Source: DALYDD01 sp031973395
GTDB taxonomy: Bacteria > Patescibacteriota > Minisyncoccia > Phycocordibacterales > CAIZLB01
Assembly: GCA_031973395.1 (NCBI GenBank)
Contig: DALYDD010000012.1
Coordinates: 1-37,456 of the forward strand
Direction: 5' to 3'
Length of the DNA: 37,456 nt
Part shown: one piece after another, positions 24,354 through 31,851 of the stretch
How the letters are laid out: each line of letters starts with the position of its first letter
Position numbering within the stretch: the stretch's first letter is position 1
Translations under genes and position numbers: made by a program
Notes under the pieces: generated by a model
What the model was told of the DNA's origin: nothing
What the model saw: the letters and a program-made list of their open reading frames with translations, nothing else
Database searches by the model: none

Positions 24354-26093
24354 ATGTTACAAGTCGACGCACTCGAAATCCTAAAGATGGGGCATAATGT
24401 TTTCTTGACCGGTGCAGCTGGTGCAGGAAAAACACATACCCTCCGAGCGTATATCAAATATCTTCGTGAGCATAATATTGAAGTCGCTATCACGGCTTCA
24501 ACCGGAATTGCCGCTACTCACATTGGCGGCATGACCATACATGCCTGGAGTGGTCTAGGTGTTCGTGATCATCTGACCGCACACGATATCGAAGGCTTAG
24601 AAGAAAAAACATATCTTTGGAAGCGATACGAAAATACCAAAGTTCTCATTATCGATGAGATCTCAATGCTCCATCATTTTCGTTTTGACTTATTTGATAA
24701 ACTCGCCAAAGCATTCAAGAGAAATGATTTACCTTTTGGTGGCATGCAAATTATTATTTGTGGAGACTTCTTTCAGCTTCCTCCAGTATCCAGAGCAGGG
24801 GAGCCACAGGCGCATTTTGCCTATCGCTCCAAAATTTGGAATGAAATGAATTTAAAAGTCTGCTATTTGTCAGAACAGCATCGCCAGGATGATGATGCTT
24901 TTTTGTCAGTCCTCAATGATATTCGAAATGATGATGTAAATGAAGGTACGCTCGGATATCTACAAGAACGATTTCAGGCAGAAATCGATAGCGATGTCGT
25001 GCCCACAAAATTGTATACCCATAATGCCGATGTGGATGGAATTAATGACAAAGAGCTCACGATGCTCGACGGTCATGAGGAAACATATCTCATGAATACT
25101 CGAGGCAAAGCAAATCTCGTACAATTATTGGTAAAAAGTTGCCTCGCTCCCGAAGATCTTCGTCTCAAGATTGGCGCCCGAGTTATGTTTGTCAAAAATA
25201 ATTTAGAAAAAGGGTATGTAAATGGAACTCTCGGCATTGTCGAGGAATTTGCAGGGGATCATTATCCCATCATTAGTACTGCAAATGGTAAAAGAATAAA
25301 AGCTGAACCAGAAACATGGGTCGTGGAAGAAGAAGGAAAAATCAAAGCTGAAATCAGTCAGGTGCCACTGCGCCTCGCTTGGGCTATCACTATCCACAAG
25401 AGTCAGGGTATGAGCCTCGATGCCGCTGAAATTGATCTCTCAAAAACGTTTGTCGCTGGTATGGGATATGTGGCATTGTCTCGTGTCAAAACCCTGAGCG
25501 GCTTGCGACTTGTTGGATTCCATGCCCGATCATTAATGATGCATCCAGAAATCATGGAGGTGGATCGCGATCTACGCAAAAAATCAAAACAGGCCCAAGA
25601 TGAATTAATCGAATTGCAAAATCGCCTTGGGGAACAATCGATCGAAGAGATTCAAGATGAATTTATAAAAAGAAATGCAGGCCTCAAAAAAGGTGCAGGA
25701 AATGGTGGGGTAATGGATGCTGATGGTCGACCGCTCAAACTTGCTGCACATCATCAAACCAAAGCTCTTCTCAAAGAAAAGATGAGCTTGGGCGACATCG
25801 CCAAAGAGCGAAATATCAAACAAGACACCGTCCTCGATCATATCGAAAAACTAATCGAAGAAGATGTGCTTGAAAGTGAAGGGATCGATATTTCTTATCT
25901 AAAACAACAAGCATTTAAAGATCCGCGAGGGCGCCTGCGCTTCTCTAAAATCAAAGATGCTTTTGTGGAATATGCAGAAAAGCATCCAAAAGATCCCGAA
26001 TATCGTCTCTCGCCAGTCAAACAAGCTTTGGGTAATAGTTTTTCTTATGCAGAAATTAGATTAGCCAGACTCTTTTTGCTTGCTGCTGTATAA
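24354..26093 (+). CDS. PIF1-like superfamily 1 DNA helicase with C-terminal HTH
   Basis: This is an ATP-driven 5'-3' DNA helicase of the PIF1/RecD class, 579 residues. Motif I is LTGAAGAGKTHT (20-30 or so), Ia TASTGIAATHIGG, II LIIDEISML, III ICGDFFQLPPV, IV LSEQHRQDD, and the C-terminal UvrD-like motif AITIHKSQGMSLDAAEIDL with ALSRVKTLSGLRL. After residue 400 there is a coiled, charged region. A helix-turn-helix unit follows (LKEKMSLGDIAKERNIKQDTVLDHIEKLIEE), summarised by SLGDIAKERN. The frame opens at a TTG at 24345, but that overlaps the TATACT box (24340-24345). The ATG at 24354 lies 8 nt after it, so I use that start. It may resolve G-quadruplexes or recombination intermediates. Confidence 0.93.
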   Translation: MLQVDALEILKMGHNVFLTGAAGAGKTHTLRAYIKYLREHNIEVAITASTGIAATHIGGMTIHAWSGLGVRDHLTAHDIEGLEEKTYLWKRYENTKVLIIDEISMLHHFRFDLFDKLAKAFKRNDLPFGGMQIIICGDFFQLPPVSRAGEPQAHFAYRSKIWNEMNLKVCYLSEQHRQDDDAFLSVLNDIRNDDVNEGTLGYLQERFQAEIDSDVVPTKLYTHNADVDGINDKELTMLDGHEETYLMNTRGKANLVQLLVKSCLAPEDLRLKIGARVMFVKNNLEKGYVNGTLGIVEEFAGDHYPIISTANGKRIKAEPETWVVEEEGKIKAEISQVPLRLAWAITIHKSQGMSLDAAEIDLSKTFVAGMGYVALSRVKTLSGLRLVGFHARSLMMHPEIMEVDRDLRKKSKQAQDELIELQNRLGEQSIEEIQDEFIKRNAGLKKGAGNGGVMDADGRPLKLAAHHQTKALLKEKMSLGDIAKERNIKQDTVLDHIEKLIEEDVLESEGIDISYLKQQAFKDPRGRLRFSKIKDAFVEYAEKHPKDPEYRLSPVKQALGNSFSYAEIRLARLFLLAAV

Positions 26094-26146
26094 TATATAA
26101 AACCATTATCTATTGAGGCTGGCCCCAGGATTCAACAATTTCGCTT

Positions 26147-26410
26147 TTATCGACTACTGGAACTTCCGACAGTTGTCGGAATTGTAGGAATCCGCCCATC
26201 AAATTGTATTTTATTGATACGATCATCAATCTCAATACTTTTGTTAGGGGTAGTATCAATGCGGGCATGATAAAAGACAAAAATTACCCACAGGGCCAAA
26301 AGTCCTCCTAGGAAACAGAGTAGGGCCAATAAAAAACGTATGGATGCAGATTTCTGGCCTTGTCTGCTCGCATCAGATGACCTGAGGGTAGGATCGATGA
26401 AATCAACCAT
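26147..26410 (-). CDS. Small single-pass membrane protein
   Basis: This is an 87-residue protein with a basic N-terminus (DASRQGQKSASIRF) and one strong membrane helix (LLALLCFLGGLLALWVIFVFY, about 30-50), then a short hydrophilic exterior tail rich in Ile/Thr/Pro. The frame is open to 26431, but a TATACT box (26422-26427, minus strand) lies inside that extension, so the ATG at 26410 is the probable start. I do not recognise the protein. It lies convergent to the helicase gene and divergent from the 26463 gene. Confidence 0.62.
   Translation of the reverse strand: MVDFIDPTLRSSDASRQGQKSASIRFLLALLCFLGGLLALWVIFVFYHARIDTTPNKSIEIDDRINKIQFDGRIPTIPTTVGSSSSR
26164..26181. repeat. 8-bp palindrome near end of small membrane gene
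   Basis: TTCCGACA, a 2-nt centre, then TGTCGGAA. It overlaps the last codons of the 26147-26410 gene. No T-tract follows, so it is not an intrinsic terminator. It could be an operator or a chance palindrome. Confidence 0.35.
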
Positions 26411-26462
26411 ATATGTATAGAAGTATACCATTCAAATTGATTCATGATAAAATTGGAGCATA

Positions 26463-27362
26463 ATGAATCTTTCAATGCATGGTAGGCATCTCAAACAAAA
26501 AGGTTTCTTTCGGGCCTATGCACTTTTTATTCTGGCCTTGGTATCTGTTGCTTATGGTGCGTATTTTTTAGGAAAACTAGTTCCAACGAGCCCAAAATTT
26601 GTAGAAAATCAATATCAAAAGATATACGCAGAAAACGATCCTTCTCTATATCGAAATGCTGGAGATGCGCAATTGGTAAATGAATATGCTACCCGCTTTG
26701 ATGATTCACCATCAAACTATCCAGATAGTCCGCGTACAAATTATCAGCCAGGTTATCAGTCAAATACGACGGTGGGCACCAACCCTAATCCGATCCAGCA
26801 AGTGCCGGGCGCTCAGGTAATACTCGATCAGCCTGCGCCGCAAAATACCTCTGGGGACCAAACTTCGCAACCAAATACACAACCCAACCCGCAAACAAAT
26901 AATCTCACAGCAAACCTTCCAACAGATACATTCGAATCGACTATAAATAAACGCGTATCATTCCAAGTGCCAGCAGGAAGTCAGATAAAAGAAAGTGGTA
27001 CCGACAAGGCTCTCGCTCTCACTATCACTACCTCAGAAGGAAAAATATTCAATATGAATGTAAATAAAGTAATTGATGGTTGTTTCGATCCGGTCAAGTC
27101 TTTTGCCATCGACGCCAGTGCACCTGTCGATTATCGAATCATTCACGACCAAAGAGAAATATCTCTTCAAAACACATTCCGAGCTCTGCGTATGTATGAA
27201 GAATATGGAACATATGCAGGCGGCTTCGGACTCCGCGGAAATGTTTGTGTTCAATCTGCAATCCCTACACGTATAGAAATCCGAACGGCGAATTATGGCC
27301 GTGCAGAAACATCTGAGGCATTCAAGGTTTTTGAAGGTTTGATTACTTATTTGAAGGTGTAG
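26463..27362 (+). CDS. Membrane-anchored protein with Pro/Gln/Asn-rich linker
   Basis: This is a 299-residue protein. An N-terminal helix (YALFILALVSVAYGAYFLGKLV, about residues 20-41) anchors it. A roughly 100-residue low-complexity linker rich in Asn, Gln, Pro and Ser follows, with repeated NP/QP pairs. The C-terminal 130 residues form a compact domain starting TFESTINKRVSFQVPAGSQI, with three Cys (DGCFDP, NVCVQS) and mixed strands. I do not recognise the domain. The layout matches the 23548 protein: membrane helix, linker, beta domain. A TAAAAT box at 26448-26453 lies 9 nt before the ATG. Confidence 0.72.
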   Translation: MNLSMHGRHLKQKGFFRAYALFILALVSVAYGAYFLGKLVPTSPKFVENQYQKIYAENDPSLYRNAGDAQLVNEYATRFDDSPSNYPDSPRTNYQPGYQSNTTVGTNPNPIQQVPGAQVILDQPAPQNTSGDQTSQPNTQPNPQTNNLTANLPTDTFESTINKRVSFQVPAGSQIKESGTDKALALTITTSEGKIFNMNVNKVIDGCFDPVKSFAIDASAPVDYRIIHDQREISLQNTFRALRMYEEYGTYAGGFGLRGNVCVQSAIPTRIEIRTANYGRAETSEAFKVFEGLITYLKV

Positions 27363-27440
27363 GTAGGGAAGGTGGCGACAGGGTCGCAAAAGTGCTACAT
27401 AGACGGCAAAGTGAGGGTGCTGCAAATATGGGTCAGATAC

Positions 27441-27468
27441 TTGCTTTTTTCTATAAAAGTGTTATAAT
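27441..27468 (+). promoter_or_regulatory. Promoter of the Tyr-rich secreted protein gene
   Basis: TTGCTT (27441-27446), a 16-nt spacer and a perfect TATAAT (27463-27468), 9 nt before the ATG at 27478. The mRNA is expected to be leaderless or nearly so. Confidence 0.68.
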
Positions 27469-27477
27469 ATAGACACT

Positions 27478-28203
27478 ATGATGACATATGAGCTTACCCA
27501 TACAATTTCAAAGCATGCTTTTGCGGCCTATAATTGGTCAAAAATGGCTATCTTTAACCTTAAAACGCCCATCATGAAATTCACAATTCTAGCGGTCTTT
27601 ATGCTTGCTTTCACGCTTATTACGGCCCCTACAGCCGCTCAGGCGGACTCTACAACTACTTATTATATTCCATTGCCTGGATACTATCTAAATGCAAATG
27701 GACAGCCTCTAAACGGCCAGACAGGCTACCAGTACAGTTGTGTAAACAGCATCTGTTCACCGGTAACAACAACGAGTGGAAATACCACCGCTGGCAGTGG
27801 GGCAACGGGAAATGCAGCGGGTGTGACTCCTGCATATACAAATTGTGGTACTTCATATTGTCAGTACTACGGAAGTCAGTATCCATACCCGACATATCAG
27901 CCGTATACATCTACTCCCCAATATACAAATGGAACTGGAAACAATGCTGGCTATCAGTTCCAGTATTATCCGTACCAGACATATACTCCTTATGTAAAAA
28001 CTGGTCCTGGAGCTTATACCCTAGGTCAGACAAAAAGCACTCCGTATTATTCTTTTGGTCCAGATGGAAAACTTCTTAACCAAGGAAATACAGCCATGCG
28101 CTATGGAAACACTGGTGGAACTGGCACCGGCTTCATTCCGACAAATAGTCAGAGTGGGTATGGTGTGCCCGGAGGCTTCGTTATGACGAATCCAGGCTAC
28201 TAA
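27478..28203 (+). CDS. Secreted Tyr/Gly/Gln-rich low-complexity protein
   Basis: This is a 241-residue protein. A signal peptide is visible as MKFTILAVFMLAFTLITAPTAAQA with likely cleavage after AQA, but the promoter supports starting at 27478, which adds a 32-residue N-terminal extension. Either the n-region is unusually long or translation begins at the internal ATG 27574. The mature part is dominated by Tyr, Gly, Gln, Pro, Thr and Asn, with YYIPLPGYY, QYPYPTYQPYT and QFQYYPYQTYTPY segments and four Cys in two pairs (SCVNSIC, NCGTSYC). It has few charged residues. This resembles self-associating, adhesive or matrix proteins rather than enzymes. A strong terminator follows at 28252. Confidence 0.75.
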   Translation: MMTYELTHTISKHAFAAYNWSKMAIFNLKTPIMKFTILAVFMLAFTLITAPTAAQADSTTTYYIPLPGYYLNANGQPLNGQTGYQYSCVNSICSPVTTTSGNTTAGSGATGNAAGVTPAYTNCGTSYCQYYGSQYPYPTYQPYTSTPQYTNGTGNNAGYQFQYYPYQTYTPYVKTGPGAYTLGQTKSTPYYSFGPDGKLLNQGNTAMRYGNTGGTGTGFIPTNSQSGYGVPGGFVMTNPGY

Positions 28204-28251
28204 TTATTATTGTCAAACTTAAAGATAGGGTATAGTCTATAACTACACCAA

Positions 28252-28295
28252 GAAAAAGACCCTTATGCAGATGAGTCTGCATCGGGGGCTTTTTC
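28252..28295 (+). terminator. Long intrinsic terminator after the Tyr-rich gene
   Basis: The outer stem GAAAAAG (28252-28258) pairs with CTTTTTC (28289-28295). The inner part pairs CCC with GGG, and ATGCAGA with TCTGCAT around a TGAG loop. A weak promoter-like pair (TTGTCA 28210-28215, TATAGT 28231-28236, 15-nt spacer) precedes it, so a very short RNA is also possible. Confidence 0.75.
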
Positions 28296-28305
28296 ATTTT
28301 GTAAA

Positions 28306-28387
28306 GACGAGACAGCTTCAAATTTATTCACAAAGTATAAAAAGACCTGATCGAAGTGTCTCCACAGGACGAGAGCAAATTTATTCA
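28306..28387 (+). repeat. Imperfect direct repeat in the gene-free stretch 28204-28518
   Basis: GACGAGA followed by CAAATTTATTCA occurs at 28306-28330 and again at 28368-28387, the first copy having 6 nt between the two halves and the second 1 nt. Between them is a TATAAA-like box. The rest of the 315-nt gene-free stretch is the terminator at 28252 and the structured RNA at 28392. Confidence 0.55.
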
Positions 28388-28391
28388 TACC

Positions 28392-28502
28392 AAAACTAAA
28401 ACAATTCCCTTTTGTAACCTTGCGGAACAGCTTGGCTGTGAGCAGGAGCAGTGTTTTCAGCAGAAAACAACTGCGTTTACAGAAGGGAATTGTTTTAGTT
28501 TT
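28392..28502 (+). ncRNA. Terminator-embedded structured RNA motif, copy 2
   Basis: A 26-bp outer stem (28392-28417 with 28477-28502, one G-T wobble) encloses a 59-nt core (28418-28476) of the same length as copy 1. The core folds into the same two hairpins: positions 10-14 with 18-22 around TTG, and 31-41 with 46-57 around AGCA with a bulged A at 53. Compared with copy 1, pairs 10-22, 13-19, 35-52 and 36-51 change on both sides and stay complementary. The ninth difference (position 30) is an unpaired purine exchange. Here the element does not follow a gene directly. It sits between an earlier terminator and the FAD oxidoreductase, so it could be the end of an independent small RNA. The T-tract overlaps the region just before the TATAAT box of the next gene. 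Confidence 0.82.
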
Positions 28503-28518
28503 TGTGTATAATAAATCC

Positions 28519-29931
28519 ATGAACAACAACATGTCGCCCTGGTTATACCAGCTCATTCATAAAAGGCCGATTGATACACTTCATAGTGATATAAAGACTG
28601 ATGTCGCAATTGTGGGCGCCGGGATCGCTGGCGTGATGACTGCATATTTTCTTCTCAAAAATACTGATAAGCAAGTGGTGCTTATTGATGCGGGGAAAGT
28701 TGCACATGGTGCGACTGGTCATAATGCCGGGCAGCTCGTAGCGGAATTTGAAAGAGAGCTCCATGATATCGCAGAGGAATTCGGGATCGAACAGGCGGTG
28801 CAAGCAGAGAAGGCGGTCAATGGCGCTTGGGTTTTACTCGAACAAGTATTTGCGGAAGCAAGTCTCAGCACCCCTTATTCAACTTTCCAAGGCTACAATG
28901 GGTATGCGAGTTTGACGCGTATTATTGATGAGCTCAAAAATAATGCCATTCGTCGAGAAGTGGGCGAGGCGATTCATCCTATTTTTATTGCACAGGAAGC
29001 GGCGGGTGTTTCTGAAATTCCAGTGATGTACAAGGATTTATATAATTTGATTCCACAAAAAGATATTTTAGATTTACTCGAAACAGATGATGATTCATAT
29101 GTTGGAGCTTTGTCTATGAGAAAAGGCTGCCTGAATGGTGCCATGGTATGCGAAGAGCTCGTTGGGTATTTGATCGCGGGATATTCAGGACGCTTTGTAT
29201 TAGCGGAACATGCGCCGATCAAAGAAGTAATATTAGAAGCTGACCATGCGATTCTACAGAGCAAAGAATATCAGGTGAGAGCGGAGCGGGTGGTTCTTTG
29301 TACAAATGGATTTTCTAAATTTAAAATTACTAATAATGCTGGATCAGATATTGATACTCTCTTTCATCATCAATTGCATGGCTTCATCGGATATATGGCG
29401 GGCTATGTTGCGGATTTGAATCAGCAGCCAAATGCTTTGGCATATTATGGAGAACGAAGCAAAAAAGGGAAGCATCATGTGCACAAGAAGGGTGATTATT
29501 ATGATGATCCTTATTTTTATCTCACTCGTCGGCCTTATGAGTTGGAAAAAAATGAAATTCATAATTTGGTATGTATTGGCGGACCCGAGGTATATCTGCA
29601 CGATACGTCTATATACGATCCGCATGGGCAGTATGATGTGCAAATGTCTGCGCAGATTGATGCTTTTTTACATAAAACATATCGACATACACCAAAGGAA
29701 AATCTTCAGTTTAAATTTACATGGCACGGCCTCATGGGTTTTACTACTAACGGTATTCGTATGGTAGGTTATGAGCCGCTAAATCCGGTGCTTCTGTATA
29801 ATCTGGGCTGTAATGGTGTGGGGATTTTGGCAAGTATTTATGGAGCGTCACGAATCGCTGATTTATTGGGTGGCAAAGAGGTTTCGCCGACAATTTTTGA
29901 TCCTCGACGATGTGGGGATAAGGCGTGCTAG
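28519..29931 (+). CDS. FAD-dependent oxidoreductase (DAO family)
   Basis: This is a 470-residue flavoprotein of the D-amino-acid oxidase / glycine oxidase fold. The dinucleotide-binding motif IVGAGIAGVMTAYFLL (31-46, GxGxxG) is followed by LIDAGKVAHGATGHNAGQL, the second FAD contact of the family. A late GCNGVGILASIYGA motif is the C-terminal FAD loop. Relatives oxidise amines, amino acids or sarcosine; the substrate is unknown. A longer frame is open from 28420, inside the structured RNA. A TATAAT box (28507-28512) lies exactly 6 nt before the ATG at 28519, which fixes the start and implies a leaderless mRNA. Confidence 0.92.
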   Translation: MNNNMSPWLYQLIHKRPIDTLHSDIKTDVAIVGAGIAGVMTAYFLLKNTDKQVVLIDAGKVAHGATGHNAGQLVAEFERELHDIAEEFGIEQAVQAEKAVNGAWVLLEQVFAEASLSTPYSTFQGYNGYASLTRIIDELKNNAIRREVGEAIHPIFIAQEAAGVSEIPVMYKDLYNLIPQKDILDLLETDDDSYVGALSMRKGCLNGAMVCEELVGYLIAGYSGRFVLAEHAPIKEVILEADHAILQSKEYQVRAERVVLCTNGFSKFKITNNAGSDIDTLFHHQLHGFIGYMAGYVADLNQQPNALAYYGERSKKGKHHVHKKGDYYDDPYFYLTRRPYELEKNEIHNLVCIGGPEVYLHDTSIYDPHGQYDVQMSAQIDAFLHKTYRHTPKENLQFKFTWHGLMGFTTNGIRMVGYEPLNPVLLYNLGCNGVGILASIYGASRIADLLGGKEVSPTIFDPRRCGDKAC

Positions 29932-29983
29932 TGGTGGGGTTCAATTATAGGAGAGGCGAGCGTTCGGTGCTAAAATGAGATCA

Positions 29984-30634
29984 ATGTTCGACTGGCTCAT
30001 AGACTACATCATGCAGATTGTACCTATTGCGGATTCAATGGGTGGGTATTTATATTTGCTCATTTTTGCTGCAGCTATTTTGGAATCAACACCGATTATC
30101 GGAACATTTACCCCTGGTACTTTGATTTTGGTCTTCTTTGGGTTTTTGGTTTCTGTTACGCAGGTTACTTTATTGCCATGTATTGTGGCAGCTTCGATCG
30201 GTGCGGCGTTAGGAGATTATATTGGATATCTACTCGGCCGGTTCGGTAGTCGTTTTTTTAGCGAGCACAAAAAGATATTAAATATTGGACATATAGATAG
30301 AGGGCGAGCCTTTTTCTCAAAGCATGGCGGGAAAAGCATTTTGATTGGTAGATTTGTAGGACCTATTCGTCCGATTGTGCCACTTGTTGCTGGTGCTATC
30401 CGTATGTCTATGCGCAGATTTATGCCACTCAATATTTTCGGGGCAGTGCTATGGTCAAGTGTTTTAATTTCTGCGGGTGCTTTGGTAGGACAGCATTGGC
30501 AGTCGGTTGAAAAATGGTTTTCCGGTATTGGTATTGCTGGCGCGACCATTATTGCTGTCGCTTTTATCTGGGTATATATAAAGAGGAAATGGATTATCGG
30601 CAAAATCACTATTTTGCCAAAGGATATGGTTTAA
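29984..30634 (+). CDS. DedA family (SNARE-associated) membrane protein
   Basis: This is a 216-residue membrane protein of the DedA/VTT family, which acts in lipid flipping and membrane homeostasis. Motifs: ILESTPIIGTFTPGTLIL with the conserved acidic residue, ALGDYIGYLLGRFGS, and GRFVGPIRPIVPLVAGAIRMSMRRF with the re-entrant Arg/Pro segment. Hydrophobic segments flank both. The frame opens at 29975, but a TAAAAT box overlaps that ATG (29971-29976) and sits 7 nt before the ATG at 29984, so I start there. The protein ends with a short basic tail. Confidence 0.93.
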   Translation: MFDWLIDYIMQIVPIADSMGGYLYLLIFAAAILESTPIIGTFTPGTLILVFFGFLVSVTQVTLLPCIVAASIGAALGDYIGYLLGRFGSRFFSEHKKILNIGHIDRGRAFFSKHGGKSILIGRFVGPIRPIVPLVAGAIRMSMRRFMPLNIFGAVLWSSVLISAGALVGQHWQSVEKWFSGIGIAGATIIAVAFIWVYIKRKWIIGKITILPKDMV

Positions 30635-30714
30635 AATCTTGATCGTTAGTGGATTTTGATCCCTTTTATCTTTTCTTGATAAAAATTTCATGTGGGTTTT
30701 GATAGGGTGGGGCA

Positions 30715-31182
30715 ATGCTATTGCCTGTTGTCTTGATATTCTCTTTTCTCATGATCAATGCGATTGTGGGTTTTTCGCAATCACTTTTTGCAATTCATAT
30801 CTATGAAAAAGAGCTTGCTGCTCGATTTCTGGCAGATTTTCATGCTTTGAGCTGTGTCCAAATTATGGGGAGATCTCTGGTGAGTGATCCATATCTGGGC
30901 ATGCAGGATTTTGAACAGGGAATTTCTTATCCCATTTGGCCCGCTGATGGTAATGGATTGTGTACATATACGATGGATCAGATAGTGGAGGGATCTGGTG
31001 GTGGGACTAGTAGCAATGGAACCAATGGCGCCGAGATAGGTGTTAGGGTTTTTTATATTTCTCTCACTTCTATTGGTTCTACCACTGACGCGTTTGGAGA
31101 GATGAAGAAAGTCACAAGGAAATATAAAATCCAAATGAAATTTGAGGGAAGAATTCTTGATGCGATATTGATCAAAAATTAA
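30715..31182 (+). CDS. Minor-pilin-like (PilX-type) membrane protein
   Basis: This is a 155-residue protein with an N-terminal hydrophobic helix (LLPVVLIFSFLMINAIVGFSQ, about 2-22) followed by EKELAARFLADFHALSCVQIM. The Glu-rich helix, then a Cys, a Gly-rich loop (GSGGGTSSNGTNG) and beta strands recall CPR minor pilins of the PilX type, in which the same positions read EACADEAL. There is no GFTLIE cleavage motif, so classification is by layout only. Two Cys (ALSCVQ and GLCTY) may form a disulfide. It lies 79 nt before the pilin gene at 31262 and is probably part of one pilus unit. Confidence 0.6.
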   Translation: MLLPVVLIFSFLMINAIVGFSQSLFAIHIYEKELAARFLADFHALSCVQIMGRSLVSDPYLGMQDFEQGISYPIWPADGNGLCTYTMDQIVEGSGGGTSSNGTNGAEIGVRVFYISLTSIGSTTDAFGEMKKVTRKYKIQMKFEGRILDAILIKN

Positions 31183-31261
31183 TGTCGCTTTATCTATACT
31201 CTTTTCGTCGATGAGAATTCGACATGCATCTATGTGCATCGTTCATTTATTAATTATATCT

Positions 31262-31789
31262 ATGAGAAATCTTATGATGAAAAAAGAAAAAACTACCCGC
31301 ACTCGTCGCAAGAAGATTCTGACAAGTCTGGAACAAACCAAAGCCGGATTCACCTTGATCGAAGTCTTGGTTGTTATCGGTATCTTGGCGATTCTGGCAA
31401 CGCTTGTCCTGGTCGCGGTAAATCCTAGTAAGCAGTTCAAATCTGCTCGTGATACGAAGCGAACCGCAGATGTGGCCACTATCTTGTCGGCTCTTTCACA
31501 AAATGTGGCAGACAATGCAGGTTTGCTTGTTTGTGACGGAGACCCTACCTCTCCTCCACATACCGAAACACAAATCGGTACTGAGGATGGGATGTTTGAT
31601 GTTGCCGCATGCGTAGTGCCTACATATATCTCCGCATTGCCCGTTGATCCGATCGTTGGTGGTGCGCACTGGGAAAATGAAAGTGACTATAAGACAGGCT
31701 ATATGATTATTGCTGATGCTCATGGTCGAATCACTGTCTCGGCCCATGGAGAAGGGGATAATGACGGACCGATTACTGCCACTCGATAG
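31262..31789 (+). CDS. Type IV prepilin-like protein
   Basis: This is a 175-residue pilin. A long basic leader precedes the prepilin peptidase site AGFTLIEVLVVIGIL, with cleavage after Gly29, methylation of Phe30 and the conserved Glu at +5 (Glu34). The hydrophobic helix continues through LAILATLVLVAVNP. The globular part has the SARDTKRTADVATILSAL segment typical of CPR major pilins and pseudopilins, two Cys (LVCDG, AACVVP) and a terminal HGEGDND. The frame is open to 31211. I use the ATG at 31262; 31274 is also possible. It assembles into a surface pilus with the upstream minor-pilin-like protein. Confidence 0.9.
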   Translation: MRNLMMKKEKTTRTRRKKILTSLEQTKAGFTLIEVLVVIGILAILATLVLVAVNPSKQFKSARDTKRTADVATILSALSQNVADNAGLLVCDGDPTSPPHTETQIGTEDGMFDVAACVVPTYISALPVDPIVGGAHWENESDYKTGYMIIADAHGRITVSAHGEGDNDGPITATR

Positions 31790-31813
31790 TTTGGTGAGTG
31801 AATATCATTAATA

Positions 31814-31842
31814 TTGGTAAAGTTCTAAAACCAAGGCATAAT
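31814..31842 (+). promoter_or_regulatory. Promoter of the AlkD-like gene
   Basis: TTGGTA (31814-31819), a 17-nt spacer and CATAAT (31837-31842), 9 nt before the ATG at 31852. This rules out the longer frame from 31798. Confidence 0.65.
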
Positions 31843-31851
31843 GACTTTGTG

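Noticed and set aside
28420..28518. N-terminal extension of the FAD oxidoreductase through the structured RNA
   Set aside because: The stretch is part of the terminator motif, and the TATAAT box at 28507-28512 lies downstream of it, so it is not in the mRNA.
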